From assembly GCF_028656935.1 (NCBI RefSeq), contig NZ_JAMDGZ010000034.1:1-64000 (forward strand): DNA of 64,000 nt. Reading direction: 5' to 3'. The position numbers and the translations under genes were made by a program. Origin of the DNA: Pseudomonas rubra (GTDB lineage: Bacteria > Pseudomonadota > Gammaproteobacteria > Pseudomonadales > Pseudomonadaceae). The notes below the pieces were generated by a model. The model saw nothing but the letters and a program-made list of their open reading frames with translations. It made no database searches and was not told the DNA's origin. This document shows, piece after piece, positions 54,689-64,000 of the stretch (position 1 is the first letter of the stretch; every line of letters starts with the position of its first letter).

Positions 54689-56047
54689 ATGAACACCCCC
54701 GCCGATCAACTGAAAAAACAGCTCAAGCAACAAGGCATCACCGAAGTCGAATGCATGATCAGCGACTTTTGCGGCATTGCCCGCGGCAAGATTGCCGCTA
54801 CCGGGAAGTTCCTCGAAGAAGGCGGCATGCGCCTGCCGGAAAGCGTCCTGCTGCAAACCGTGACCGGCGATTACGTCGACGACCAGGTATTCCATGCCCT
54901 GCTCGACGAGGCAGGCGCCGACATGTTCTGCCGGCCTGCCCCACACGCCGTATTCGTCTTGCCCTGGCTGGCGGAACCCACCGCCATGGTCATCCACGAT
55001 TCCCTCGACAAGTTCGGCAAGCCTATCGAATTGTCACCGCGCAACGCGCTCAAGCGGGTGCTCGATCTCTATGCCGATAACGGTTGGAGGCCGGTGGTGG
55101 CGCCGGAGCTTGAGTTCTATCTGACCAGACGCAGCCATGACCCAGACCTGCCACTGGAGGCACCCAACGGCCGCTCCGGCCGTCCGGAACGGGGGCGGCA
55201 GAGCTTCTCTATCGATGCCACCCACGAGTTCGCTGCACTGTTCGAGGACCTCTACCAGTGGTGCGACGTACAGCAACTGGACCTGGACACCCTGAGCCAC
55301 GAAAGCGGCCCCGCGCAGATGGAAGTCAACTTTCGTCATGGCGACGCATTGCGCCTGGCCGATCAGCTCATTGTGTTCAAGCGCACCCTGCATGAAGCGG
55401 CGCTCAAGCATGGGGTCAGCGCGACCTTCATGGCCAAGCCCATCGCCTTCCAGCCCGGAAGCGCGATGCACATCCACCAGAGCGTGCAAAACGTGGCCAC
55501 CGGCAAGAACCTGTTCGCCACCGACGACGGCGCCATGAGCAAACAGTTCCTGCACTACATCGGCGGTCTGCAGCGCTATATCCCACAAATGCTGCCCCTG
55601 TTCGCCCCCAACGTGAACTCTTTCCGCCGTTTCCTGCCGGACAACTGCGCACCGGTGAACGTCGCCTGGGGTCATGAGAACCGTACCGTTGGCCTGCGTG
55701 TGCCGACTGCGCCAGCAGCGGGCCTGCGCGTGGAAAACCGCCTGCCCGGCGCCGATGCCAATCCGTATCTCGCCATGGCCGCGACCCTGCTGTGCGGTTA
55801 TCTCGGCATACTCGAAGAGCTCAGCCCTTGCGACCCACTGCAGGGGCGAGCCTACGACCACTGCGGTCTGCTACTGCCAAATACGCTGGAGGATGCGCTG
55901 AGCCGGATGGAGGAATGCGATGTGCTCAAGCAGTATCTGGGCTGCCGGTTCGTGCAAGGCTATGTCGCCGTAAAACGCACCGAGCATGGGAACTACAGCC
56001 AAGTAATCAGCTCATGGGAGCGCGAATACCTGCAGTCAAACGTCTGA
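54689..56047 (+). CDS. Glutamine-synthetase-family gamma-glutamylpolyamine synthetase
   Basis: The 452-residue enzyme has the glutamine synthetase fold: ELEFYLTRR with the metal Glu, ESGPAQMEVNF, the ATP/metal loop GSAMHIHQSV and the C-terminal ENRLPGADANPYLAMAA. It lacks the adenylylation tyrosine region of GlnA and is close to the PuuA/Spu type enzymes of pseudomonads that join glutamate to putrescine or another polyamine as the first step of catabolism. GAGG lies five bases before the ATG. The porin-like gene is just upstream; the later steps of the pathway are not in the window, so the precise amine is unknown. Confidence 0.88.
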   Translation: MNTPADQLKKQLKQQGITEVECMISDFCGIARGKIAATGKFLEEGGMRLPESVLLQTVTGDYVDDQVFHALLDEAGADMFCRPAPHAVFVLPWLAEPTAMVIHDSLDKFGKPIELSPRNALKRVLDLYADNGWRPVVAPELEFYLTRRSHDPDLPLEAPNGRSGRPERGRQSFSIDATHEFAALFEDLYQWCDVQQLDLDTLSHESGPAQMEVNFRHGDALRLADQLIVFKRTLHEAALKHGVSATFMAKPIAFQPGSAMHIHQSVQNVATGKNLFATDDGAMSKQFLHYIGGLQRYIPQMLPLFAPNVNSFRRFLPDNCAPVNVAWGHENRTVGLRVPTAPAAGLRVENRLPGADANPYLAMAATLLCGYLGILEELSPCDPLQGRAYDHCGLLLPNTLEDALSRMEECDVLKQYLGCRFVQGYVAVKRTEHGNYSQVISSWEREYLQSNV

Positions 56048-56419
56048 GCGCAGTGCCACGACTCGAGGCAAGTGACCTTTATGGGATCTTTATTCCTGAT
56101 GCTGAGTGTAGGTCGGGAGCCGAAAGGTTTGGATAACGGTGCCAGTATCGGCTCAAGCCGTAACGCCAGGTAAAAACACAGAGAAAGGGTACGTGGGGTA
56201 ATTTGAGGGGTGTATCCTGAACGTTTTGCTACGAAGCCACTGAGCCAAAGCCCTATCAAAATGTTTTTTGGCGAGCCTGACAGGCTCTAGCTTGGCATAA
56301 CGCTGTGAAAATTTCTGAACAGCCTGGGCTGGGGAAACGCTTGAGGCTGCACCCACGCACGCTGGAGGCCATGCCCAAAAGCTATCCGCAGCACAATACA
56401 CGCTCCAACGAGGTCCAGG
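56048..56419. other. Intergenic region with a possible gene tail relic
   Basis: Of these 372 bp, positions 56207-56290 form a short open frame reading GVYPERFATKP ... MFFGEPDRL before a TAG. PERF followed by prolines recalls the end of IS3-type transposases, whereas MFFGEPDRL recalls the end of MexT-like LysR proteins (MFFGDPESL at 29560). Neither is convincing. The rest shows nothing. Confidence 0.3.
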
Positions 56420-59400
56420 ATGTCCCGCCACCCGCTTAGCCCCGATTCTCTGCCCAACAACTGCAAGGCCGTGCTCTATGCACTGGTAACGGCGTTCCCT
56501 GGCAAAGGTAAAACCTCGCTGCTCAAACTGCTGCGGACCATGGGTATCTGTGACCCGGGCGGCAAACTGCTTGACGTCACTACGTTGCCCGGGCTGCTGC
56601 AACTGCTACAGGACCAAGGCTGGGTCGACGTGGAGCAGCGTAACGAAGGGCAGTATTTCGTTGTGGCTGCGCAGCGGCGTAACAGTGTGCTGCTGAGCCT
56701 GCTGGGCGCCGCCGACGGTTCCCTCCGGCTATACCAGATCAACGCGAGCTTGCCTGCACTTGTGCAATGGCAAGTGCCTGGAAAACCCCGAGTACTGCAA
56801 GAACTCTGGCTGAGCCTGCTGAGTGCTGACTGCCAGCTATTGCAGCAGTCGCTGCACCTGGCGGAAAGGTTACTTCCCGTAAGTCAATGGCCTGACCAGC
56901 ACCCTATGCAACTGTTGCAGTCCGATCCGACCGGACTGGAGGTATTCGGCCAGCTAGACGAGACGGTGCGTGGGCTGCTGCTCGAGGATCACCTTCGCTT
57001 GAACAACAGCCTGCTGGGGCCGGTAGGTGGCAGCTATGCATTGGCCCAGCACGAGATGATGCTCAGGCCGTCCCCCGCGCTGGGCTTGCAATTGATGCAG
57101 CAGGCACTCTGGCGAGGCGACTGGAAAGCGCTGCAGCACTACGGCGGGCAGGACTTCCCGCTGACATTCCAGAGCCTGCAGTCAATGCTGCACGGCAAGG
57201 CCAGCGAGACCCTGCAACTGTTGAGGTCTTGGCTCACCGATCAGCGCAGGCTGACCAAAAAGCGCAAAATCGACCTGCCACCGCTGCTCAATGCACTGTA
57301 TTGCCTTGCGCTTATCGCTGAAAACGACAGCCAGCACCACGCCGCGCTCAAGCAGGCACTGGTGCTGGGCGAAAAGCAAAACTACGGCAGGGCCTATTCA
57401 GTGCTCTCTCAGCTGTTCGAGCAACTGCAAGGCAATACGCCAGAGTTGTCGTACTTGCGGCCTGTCGCGCTCAATGGTCTGGATGGTCTACTGCTCGCCC
57501 TCGCACTCTACTGGCTGGATGCCCCCCTCGCGCGCGAACAGGATTGGCGCAAGACGCTGGAAGATTACCGGGGTGAGCTCGATCAACAGGGCTACACCTG
57601 GCTGGCGGCAGAGTTCGACGCCTTGATCGCGGTGCAATTTGGCGTGCCACGCAAGCTTCACGATCTGCATCACGACACAGGCCTTAAACCACTGGCCACG
57701 CTGCATCAGCGCCAGGAAGCCTGGCAGCATGCACTCAGCGCACTGAGTCAGCTCAAACCGGCCAGTGCGCCGACTAGCCCGGCTGACAAGAAGACCACCC
57801 GCCTGGCGTGGATGTTGAATTTGCACAGCTACTCCAACCAGCTTGAGCCGCGCGAGCAGAAGCTTGGCGCCAAGGGGCAATGGAGCAAAGGCCGCTCCGT
57901 GGCGCTTAAACGCCTGAGGGACGAAGGTGGCAGCCTGGACTTTCTCTGCGAGCAAGACCGCCAGGCAATCAGCGTGATCCAGGCCCAGTCGTTCTATTCC
58001 CAGGTCGAGTACGCGTTACCTCTCGGCGTGGCCCTACCCAGGTTGGTAGGCCATCCGGCGCTGTTTTGGCACGACGCCCCGGACGTGCGTGTCGAGCTTC
58101 AGGCAGGCCACGCCAGCCTGCACCTTCAGGCTCAGGACGGACAGATTCATCTGCGCCTCGAGCCGCTGGGCATCGTCACCGCTGACACCTACTACCTGCA
58201 CCAGCAAACGCCGACCCGCCTGCAGGTCTATTCGGTCAACAGCGACCTGCGCCAGATCGCCAAGATCATCGGCGACGGCCTGCGCGTACCGCAATCGGGC
58301 AAGGCGCAACTGATCGACGCCGTCAGTGCTATCGCCCCACTGCTGCCCATCCATTCGGACCTGCCCGAACTTGCGGTGGACCTCGAACACGAACACGCCG
58401 ATACGCGCCTGTACGCACATTTGCTGCCCCTTGCCGAGGGTTTGCGCCTGCAACTGCTGGTGCGCCCTTTGGCCGAGAGCAGTTGGTTTCGCCCGGGCCA
58501 AGGCGCGCAAAACGTACTCGGCGAGCGCGACGGCAAGCCATTGCAGGTGTGCCGCGACCTGGCGGGTGAACGCCAGACGCTGCAACAGGTGCTGCATGCC
58601 TGCCCCGGCCTGGCCAACGCCAACAGCGATGGCCAGGAATGGCAACTGGACCAGCCTCAGGATGCATTGCAGGTACTGGGCGAGCTCCATGCATTGGACG
58701 GCAACCAGGTGCACTGCGTCTGGCCAGAAGGCGAACGCATGCGCATCAAAGGCCGCCTGAAGCTGAACGAGCTCAAGCTGGGCTTGCGCAAACAGGGCGA
58801 ATGGTTCGTCCTGCAAGGCGAGATCGCATTCGATGACGGCAAGGTGCTGCAACTGCGCCAACTGCTGGAGCTGCTCAAGGCCAGCCCCGGACGTTTCCTC
58901 AAGCTCGACGAGCGCGACTGGCTGGCGCTTGACGAGACGTTGCGCAAGCGCCTGGATGAACTGACGCACCTGGCTGATCGGGTCACCGACCAAGGCCTTC
59001 GCCTCAGCCCGTTGACTGCACCGTTGCTAGCCGGCTTGGCCGCAGAGGTGGGCGAGTTCAATGCCGATAAAAGCTGGCAGGCGCACCTGGAAAAACTGCA
59101 GTCGCTGCGAGATTACCAACCTCAACTACCGCGCACCCTGCTGGCCGATTTACGCGCTTACCAGCACGAGGGTTTCATGTGGTTGGCACGCCTGGCTGAG
59201 TGGGGCGTCGGTGCCTGCCTGGCCGACGACATGGGCCTGGGCAAGACCATACAGATCCTGGCTATTCTGCTGCAGCGGGCCGCCAACGGGCCTCAATTGG
59301 TTGTGGCCCCGACGTCGGTAACCCTCAACTGGCTGGCCGAAAGCAGGCGTTTCGCCCCGCAGTTGAAACTGCATCTGTATCAGCAAGAGCGCAACCTGAC

Positions 59401-60511
59401 TGACCTCGGCCCCGGCGACCTGATCATCACCAGCTATGGCCTGTTGCAACAGGACAGTGCAGCCTTCGCCGCCTGTTGCTGGAACAGCGTGGTATTGGAC
59501 GAGGCGCAGGCAATCAAGAATGCCCAGACCAAGCGTTCCCAAGCCGTCATGGCTTTGCAGGCCGACTTCCGCGTGGTTTCCACTGGCACCCCGGTGGAAA
59601 ATCACTTAGGCGAGCTGTGGAACCTGTTCCGATTCATCAATCCAGGGCTGCTCGGCAGCCAGGAAAGCTTCAGCAGCCGCTTCGCTACCCCCATCGAACA
59701 GGGCGATGCAGCAGCCCGGCGGGCACTGAAGGCGCTCATCCAGCCCTTCATCCTGCGCCGCCTCAAAAGCCAGGTGCTCGATGAACTGCCCCCACGTACC
59801 GAGATTACCTACAAAGTACCGCTGTCCGATGATGAGGCTCACCACTACGAAGCCCTTCGCCAGCAAGCGCTAAACAATGTCTCTGACTTGGCTCCCGGAG
59901 CAGGCAGGTCGTTTCAGATACTGACGGAAATCACCCGCCTGCGCAGGTTTTGCTGCCATCCAACGCTGGTGATTCCGGAATCGACCCTGCCAGGGAGCAA
60001 ACTTCAGGCCTTTACTGCGATCGTCGAAGAGCTCTTGGACAATGGCCACAAAGCCTTGGTTTTCAGCCAGTACGTCGACCACCTGAGCATCGCTCGCACG
60101 TGGCTTGCTGAAAAAAACATCGCCTACCAGTACCTCGATGGCAGCGTACCCGCCAAGGAGCGGGAGAGCCGCGTGAACGCCTTCCAGGCTGGGGTGGGTG
60201 AGGTATTCCTCATCAGCCTGAAGGCCGGCGGCAGTGGCCTTAACCTTACCGCCGCCGACTATGTGATCCACCTCGATCCCTGGTGGAACCCGGCGGTGGA
60301 GGACCAGGCCAGTGACCGCGCCTATCGCATTGGCCAGCAGCGCCCGGTGACCATTTACCGGCTGGTCGCCGAGAACACCATCGAGGAACAGATCGTCGCC
60401 TTGCATTCTCGCAAACGAGACTTGGCCCAGAGGCTGCTGGAAGGTGGCGAGGTCAGCGCGAAGCTGGATGCCGATGCCCTGTTGACGCTACTTGCGGGCG
60501 CGGTGCACTGA
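56420..60511 (+). CDS. SNF2-family ATPase/helicase
   Basis: The 1363-residue protein has a large N-terminal part (about 900 residues) that I cannot assign, followed by a SNF2/Rad54-type ATPase. Motifs in order: ADDMGLGKTIQILAIL (about 935), TSYGLL, LDEAQAIKN, STGTPVENHLGELW, ALVFSQYVDHL, YLDGSVPAKERE, LKAGGSGLNLTAADYV and QASDRAYRIGQQRPV. It should translocate on double-stranded DNA and remodel bound proteins. The start ATG has GAGG six bases away. It is a single-gene unit. Large SNF2 proteins occur in pseudomonad chromosomes and in defence systems; no partner nuclease or methylase is nearby. Confidence 0.9.
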   Translation: MSRHPLSPDSLPNNCKAVLYALVTAFPGKGKTSLLKLLRTMGICDPGGKLLDVTTLPGLLQLLQDQGWVDVEQRNEGQYFVVAAQRRNSVLLSLLGAADGSLRLYQINASLPALVQWQVPGKPRVLQELWLSLLSADCQLLQQSLHLAERLLPVSQWPDQHPMQLLQSDPTGLEVFGQLDETVRGLLLEDHLRLNNSLLGPVGGSYALAQHEMMLRPSPALGLQLMQQALWRGDWKALQHYGGQDFPLTFQSLQSMLHGKASETLQLLRSWLTDQRRLTKKRKIDLPPLLNALYCLALIAENDSQHHAALKQALVLGEKQNYGRAYSVLSQLFEQLQGNTPELSYLRPVALNGLDGLLLALALYWLDAPLAREQDWRKTLEDYRGELDQQGYTWLAAEFDALIAVQFGVPRKLHDLHHDTGLKPLATLHQRQEAWQHALSALSQLKPASAPTSPADKKTTRLAWMLNLHSYSNQLEPREQKLGAKGQWSKGRSVALKRLRDEGGSLDFLCEQDRQAISVIQAQSFYSQVEYALPLGVALPRLVGHPALFWHDAPDVRVELQAGHASLHLQAQDGQIHLRLEPLGIVTADTYYLHQQTPTRLQVYSVNSDLRQIAKIIGDGLRVPQSGKAQLIDAVSAIAPLLPIHSDLPELAVDLEHEHADTRLYAHLLPLAEGLRLQLLVRPLAESSWFRPGQGAQNVLGERDGKPLQVCRDLAGERQTLQQVLHACPGLANANSDGQEWQLDQPQDALQVLGELHALDGNQVHCVWPEGERMRIKGRLKLNELKLGLRKQGEWFVLQGEIAFDDGKVLQLRQLLELLKASPGRFLKLDERDWLALDETLRKRLDELTHLADRVTDQGLRLSPLTAPLLAGLAAEVGEFNADKSWQAHLEKLQSLRDYQPQLPRTLLADLRAYQHEGFMWLARLAEWGVGACLADDMGLGKTIQILAILLQRAANGPQLVVAPTSVTLNWLAESRRFAPQLKLHLYQQERNLTDLGPGDLIITSYGLLQQDSAAFAACCWNSVVLDEAQAIKNAQTKRSQAVMALQADFRVVSTGTPVENHLGELWNLFRFINPGLLGSQESFSSRFATPIEQGDAAARRALKALIQPFILRRLKSQVLDELPPRTEITYKVPLSDDEAHHYEALRQQALNNVSDLAPGAGRSFQILTEITRLRRFCCHPTLVIPESTLPGSKLQAFTAIVEELLDNGHKALVFSQYVDHLSIARTWLAEKNIAYQYLDGSVPAKERESRVNAFQAGVGEVFLISLKAGGSGLNLTAADYVIHLDPWWNPAVEDQASDRAYRIGQQRPVTIYRLVAENTIEEQIVALHSRKRDLAQRLLEGGEVSAKLDADALLTLLAGAVH

Positions 60512-60645
60512 TTCATCGATCGCACTGATGATTACTATCGAGACGCCCACCTGTAGGCTTGGCAAAACCGCCTCCTATAATCGCGTCCAAATTTTCCCGT
60601 TCCCGCGCCTGCCTCAGGCGACAGTCCCCTTTGGAATCCAGCACC

Positions 60646-61872
60646 ATGTCACGCGTCAACCAGGGCCCTCACGGCCTTCTCGAACATAATCAACAGAGCG
60701 TCATACAGCAGTGGCTGGCGATTCTCTCGGTCGCCGTGGGTGCCTTCGCCCTGGTTACCAGTGAGTTTCTCCCGGTGGGCGTACTCAACGATGTCGCCAG
60801 TGATCTGGGCATCAGTGCCGGCCAAGCCGGCCTGATGGTGACCCTGCCCGGCATCATGGCCGCCCTCGCCGCCCCCTTGCTCTCAGTGGGCATTGGCACG
60901 TTGGATCGTCGCTATCTGCTGATCGGCCTGACGCTGATCATGATCATCGCCAACTCGGTGGTGGCCTACGCCAGCGACTTCAGCCTGCTGCTGTTTGGCC
61001 GCGTGCTACTGGGCATCAGTATCGGCGGTTTCTGGGCGACGGCCATTGCCCTTAGCAGCCGCCTGGCGCCCAAGGGCGTGGGCGTGGCCCAAGCCACCTC
61101 GATCATCATGGTCGGTGTGACCCTGGCCACCGTGCTGGGCGTGCCCGTAGGCACCTGGCTCAGTGGCTTGATGGGCTGGCGCATGACCTTTCTGGTCACC
61201 GCGCTGGTGGGCGTACCGGTATTGCTCGCGCAGATCTTCCTGCTACCGCGGCTCACCCCCGAAAAAGCCATTCGCATCAGTGACCTGCCGGCCCTGTTCA
61301 TCAATCCACAGGCTCGAGTTGGATTGATCACCGTACTGCTGATTGGCCTGGCGCACTTTGCCGCGTACACCTATGTCGCACCCTTCTTCAAACAGAATGC
61401 CGGCTTCGATGGGCCGACCATTGGCTCACTGCTGCTGTTGTATGGCGTGGCCGGGGTGGCGGGGAATATTTTCGCAGGTTTCGCCGCCAACCGAAGCGTG
61501 CGTCACACGCTGTTGCTGGTCGCACTGATGATCGCCATCAGCACCGCCCTGTTCCCGTACTACGCCACTGGCATGACTGGCGCCGCGATGCTGATTGCAC
61601 TGTGGGGCTTCGCCTTCGGCGCCTTCCCCGCCTGCGCCAGCATCTGGATGTTTGTGGTAGCGCCCAAGGATGTCGAACGCGGCATGCCACTGTTCGTCGC
61701 CATGTTCCAGGTGATTATCGCCTTGGGCTCGTTCTTCGGCGGGCAGATCGTCGACCAGTTGGGCAGCTCGGTACTCTTGAGTTTAGCCACGGCCCTGGTG
61801 GGCTGCGGTTTTGTCACTGTGCTGGTGATGGGGCGCAACGTCAGCAATAGCCTGGCGGCCCAACCCTGCTGA
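60646..61872 (+). CDS. DHA1-family MFS exporter (NepI/YdhP-like)
   Basis: The 408-residue protein has twelve predicted helices and the drug:H+ antiporter-1 landmarks: SEFLPVGVLNDVASDLGIS in helix 1 and loop, RVLLGISIGGFW in helix 4, and GVPVGTWLSGLMGWRMTF in helix 5 (motif C). It resembles NepI, which exports purine ribonucleosides, and arabinose-efflux type pumps. The start at 60646 was chosen because homology begins with MSRVNQG and the longer reading adds an Arg/Ser-rich leader. The substrate is unknown. It is convergent with the TonB receptor across a REP pair. Confidence 0.88.
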   Translation: MSRVNQGPHGLLEHNQQSVIQQWLAILSVAVGAFALVTSEFLPVGVLNDVASDLGISAGQAGLMVTLPGIMAALAAPLLSVGIGTLDRRYLLIGLTLIMIIANSVVAYASDFSLLLFGRVLLGISIGGFWATAIALSSRLAPKGVGVAQATSIIMVGVTLATVLGVPVGTWLSGLMGWRMTFLVTALVGVPVLLAQIFLLPRLTPEKAIRISDLPALFINPQARVGLITVLLIGLAHFAAYTYVAPFFKQNAGFDGPTIGSLLLLYGVAGVAGNIFAGFAANRSVRHTLLLVALMIAISTALFPYYATGMTGAAMLIALWGFAFGAFPACASIWMFVVAPKDVERGMPLFVAMFQVIIALGSFFGGQIVDQLGSSVLLSLATALVGCGFVTVLVMGRNVSNSLAAQPC

Positions 61873-61898
61873 CAGATCGATGTCGATGCGGCTGTCTG

Positions 61899-61994
61899 TG
61901 TGAGAGCGGGCTTGCCCCGCGAACACGGGCGCAGCCCGTGCCAGGCAACTCCATTTCCGGGCCGGCCTCTTCGCGGGGCAAGCCCGCTCTCACA
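61899..61994. repeat. Inverted REP pair between convergent genes
   Basis: Two exact 25-base complementary arms (TGTGAGAGCGGGCTTGCCCC and its complement, 61899-61923 and 61970-61994) enclose a further small hairpin (CACGGGC-GCA-GCCCGTG at 61924-61940). This is the common Pseudomonas REP doublet and probably also a bidirectional terminator for the MFS and TonB-receptor genes. Confidence 0.8.
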
Positions 61995-62036
61995 AAATAA
62001 ACTGCCGCAAAAAGTTACGGCAGTTAGCTGGCAGCC

Positions 62037-64000
62037 TCACCACTTGTAAGTCAAATCCGCCGTCACCGTCCGCTCCGCACCCAACAGGCAGCCTACGCTG
62101 GCGAAGCATCCCGCCACGTAATACTTATCCGTCAGGTTCTTCACGTTCAACTGCGCCTTCAGGCCATCGAGGCTGGCGTCGGCCTTGCCGAAGTCGTAGC
62201 TGAGCATCGCGTCCATCACCGTGTAGTCCGGTACCTTGAAGGTGTTCTGCGCATCGCCGAAGGTCGAGTCGGTGTAACGCACCCCCGCGCCGAAGCCAAG
62301 CCCGGCGAACAAGCCTCCCTGCACGGTGTAGTCGGACCACAGCGACGCCAGGTGCTTCGGAGTACGGGCCGGGGTCTTGCCCTTGTTGCTCATGCCAGCG
62401 GCGTTGGGGTTGTCCTGGCTGACTTCGACGTCGTTGAGGCTCCAGGAGGCGATCAGGTTCAGGCTGCTGACCGGCTTGAGCACGGCCTCCACTTCGATCC
62501 CGCGCGAGGTGACTTCACCTTCCTGAACGCTGTAGCTCGGCGCCGAGACATCGGTGGTCAGGACGTTCTTCCGGCGCAGGTCGAAGGCGGCGACGGTGAG
62601 GTAGCTGTCGTAGCCGCTGGGCTGGTACTTCACCCCCACTTCGTATTGCCGGGCGGTTTCCGGCTCGAACGGCGAGCCGCTGCGGTCGGTGCCCGAAGTC
62701 GGGATAAAGGATTCGCTGTAGCTGATGTAGGGAAACACCCCGCTGTCGAACAGGTAGCCGAGGCCAAGGCGACCGGTGAAGTCCTCCGCGTCCAGCGTGG
62801 TCAGCCCGCCGGTGGTGCGGCCGCTGGCCACGTTATAGGTGCGGCTGTCGGTGTCCTGGCTGGCCCAGTCGTAACGCCCGCCCAGCGAGGCGACCCATTT
62901 GCCGAGCTTGATCTGGTCCTGCAGATAGACACCCAACTGGCGGCTCTTTTCCGAGGTGCCGAGCTGGCTGGTGTAGCGCGAGGTATCGACCACCACACTG
63001 CGGTCCGGCGCATAGATATTGATGGCTGGCGCGTCGCCCGTCTGCACGTCGTTGCTGCGCCGGCTGTGTTGATAGTCGACGCCGCCGAGCAAGGTGTGAT
63101 TCAGCGGCCCGGTATCGAATTTGCCGAGCAACTGGTTATCGACCGCGAAATTGTCGTTGCCGTAGTCACGCAGTTGGTAATAACGGTTGAGGGTGGTACC
63201 GGCGATCACCGCGCTGTTGCGGTACAGCTGGTGCTCGTAGCCGGTGAAGTGGGTGTAGCGGGCGTTCTGGCGCAAGGTCCAGGTGTCGTTGAGGGCATGG
63301 CTGAATTCGTAGCCGAGGCTGGTCTGCTCGGACTTTTCGGCGTCGAAACCGGGCTCGTTCAACGAGCGGTGACGCGGTACCCGGCCATTGGGATTGGAGC
63401 CGTCGAACAGCGAGTACGGCATATTGCTGGTGAACAGGTTCTTGTTGCGCTGGTAGGACGCCAGGATCGTCAGCGAGGTGTCTTCGTCCGGAGCCCAGGT
63501 CAGGCTCGGCGCAACATAGACACGGTCGTCCTTGATGCCGTCGATGCTGTTGTCGGCATCGCGGCCGAGGGCGACCAGGCGATACGCCAAGGTGTTCTGC
63601 TGATCCAGTACATCGCCGACATCGGTATAGGTCTGCAGCCGGTTGTCGCTGCCGGTGGAGAAACCCACCTCACGATGGGCGGCGAAGGTCGGGCGCTTGG
63701 ACACGAAGTTCACGGTACCGCCCGGCGAGCCCTGGCCGTACAGCACCGAGGCCGGCCCCTTGAGCACCTCGATACGCTCCATGCCCCACGGCTCCGGTGC
63801 GTAGTAGCCGATCTGGTTGTTGCGCAGGCCGTCGGTGTAGGCGTTGGCGTTTATCTGCTGGAAGCCGCGCACCATGATGGTGTTGTCGGTGGGGTTGTTG
63901 CCGGCGACACCGGCGTGCACGCCGGCGGTATAGCCCAGGCCGTCACTGACGGTTTGCGCACCCTGGGCGGTCAGGCGGTCGCGGGTGACCACGGAGATCG
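62037..64000 (-). CDS. TonB-dependent siderophore receptor (partial, N-terminus beyond window)
   Basis: The visible 654 residues are open to the window edge, so the signal peptide and start lie beyond 64000. The plug domain shows MVRGFQQINANAYTDGLR and ERIEVLKGPASVLYGQGSPG; barrel strands follow to the terminal aromatic residue in TADLTYKW, as outer-membrane proteins end. It belongs to the FhuA/FpvA-like siderophore receptors, probably for a hydroxamate such as ferrichrome or another ferric siderophore; the ligand cannot be read. Fur control would be expected, but its promoter is out of view. Confidence 0.92.
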   Translation of the reverse strand, partial: ISVVTRDRLTAQGAQTVSDGLGYTAGVHAGVAGNNPTDNTIMVRGFQQINANAYTDGLRNNQIGYYAPEPWGMERIEVLKGPASVLYGQGSPGGTVNFVSKRPTFAAHREVGFSTGSDNRLQTYTDVGDVLDQQNTLAYRLVALGRDADNSIDGIKDDRVYVAPSLTWAPDEDTSLTILASYQRNKNLFTSNMPYSLFDGSNPNGRVPRHRSLNEPGFDAEKSEQTSLGYEFSHALNDTWTLRQNARYTHFTGYEHQLYRNSAVIAGTTLNRYYQLRDYGNDNFAVDNQLLGKFDTGPLNHTLLGGVDYQHSRRSNDVQTGDAPAINIYAPDRSVVVDTSRYTSQLGTSEKSRQLGVYLQDQIKLGKWVASLGGRYDWASQDTDSRTYNVASGRTTGGLTTLDAEDFTGRLGLGYLFDSGVFPYISYSESFIPTSGTDRSGSPFEPETARQYEVGVKYQPSGYDSYLTVAAFDLRRKNVLTTDVSAPSYSVQEGEVTSRGIEVEAVLKPVSSLNLIASWSLNDVEVSQDNPNAAGMSNKGKTPARTPKHLASLWSDYTVQGGLFAGLGFGAGVRYTDSTFGDAQNTFKVPDYTVMDAMLSYDFGKADASLDGLKAQLNVKNLTDKYYVAGCFASVGCLLGAERTVTADLTYKW

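Noticed and set aside
56207..56290. IS3 transposase remnant
   Set aside because: Only PERF and a few prolines match; the rest of the tail does not, and no upstream transposase sequence or terminal inverted repeats are present.

Overview
The window is chromosomal DNA from a Pseudomonas, most likely the P. putida/P. fluorescens lineage. The evidence is high GC, REP palindromes of the Pseudomonas type, a MexS/MexT pair, an orphan cbb3 oxidase subunit I (CcoN4 type) with its small partner, a FAN1 nuclease operon and a polyamine-type glutamine synthetase. There are no rRNA or tRNA genes, no CRISPR array and no intact insertion sequence.

0-9 kb: a six-gene minus-strand operon (6436 down to 65) encodes a PLP decarboxylase fused to a carrier-protein domain, an AMP-forming acyl ligase, an alpha/beta hydrolase, a ribulose-phosphate 3-epimerase, a uroporphyrinogen-decarboxylase-like protein and a two-cysteine OhrR/MarR regulator. 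It looks like an uncharacterised small-molecule pathway under redox control. A perfect 20-bp palindrome in front of it is a candidate operator. Divergent from it lies the orphan ccoN with a small membrane protein.

9-18 kb: a UvrD-like helicase, a pirin, phosphoglucomutase, and a translationally coupled pair of FAN1 (VRR-NUC nuclease) and an XPD-family iron-sulfur helicase.

18-27 kb: an MBL-fold lipoprotein, a 1152-residue protein joining a phospholipase-C-like phosphoesterase, a serine alpha/beta hydrolase and a metacaspase-type protease, a ChaN-like lipoprotein, and a coupled pair of an unknown 497-residue protein and a MocR-type regulator.

27-30 kb: mexS and mexT, divergent, without mexEF-oprN in the window, then a degraded PAAR-like gene.

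30-52 kb: an accessory block, all on the minus strand. It has two giant adjacent genes (3612 and 2781 residues; the second ends in a lysozyme-like domain), preceded by a small helical protein, a membrane protein and another helical protein. I cannot assign the giants to a described system. This block and the phosphoesterase-hydrolase-caspase fusion are the most likely places for undescribed biology.

52-64 kb: gene relics, an outer-membrane beta-barrel with a glutamine-synthetase-family enzyme, a SNF2-family helicase, a DHA1 MFS exporter, and a TonB-dependent siderophore receptor cut off by the window end. A dispersed element of about 120-170 bp occurs four times (1, 8630, 8786, 27293), each time just 3' of a gene and in the same orientation relative to that gene.
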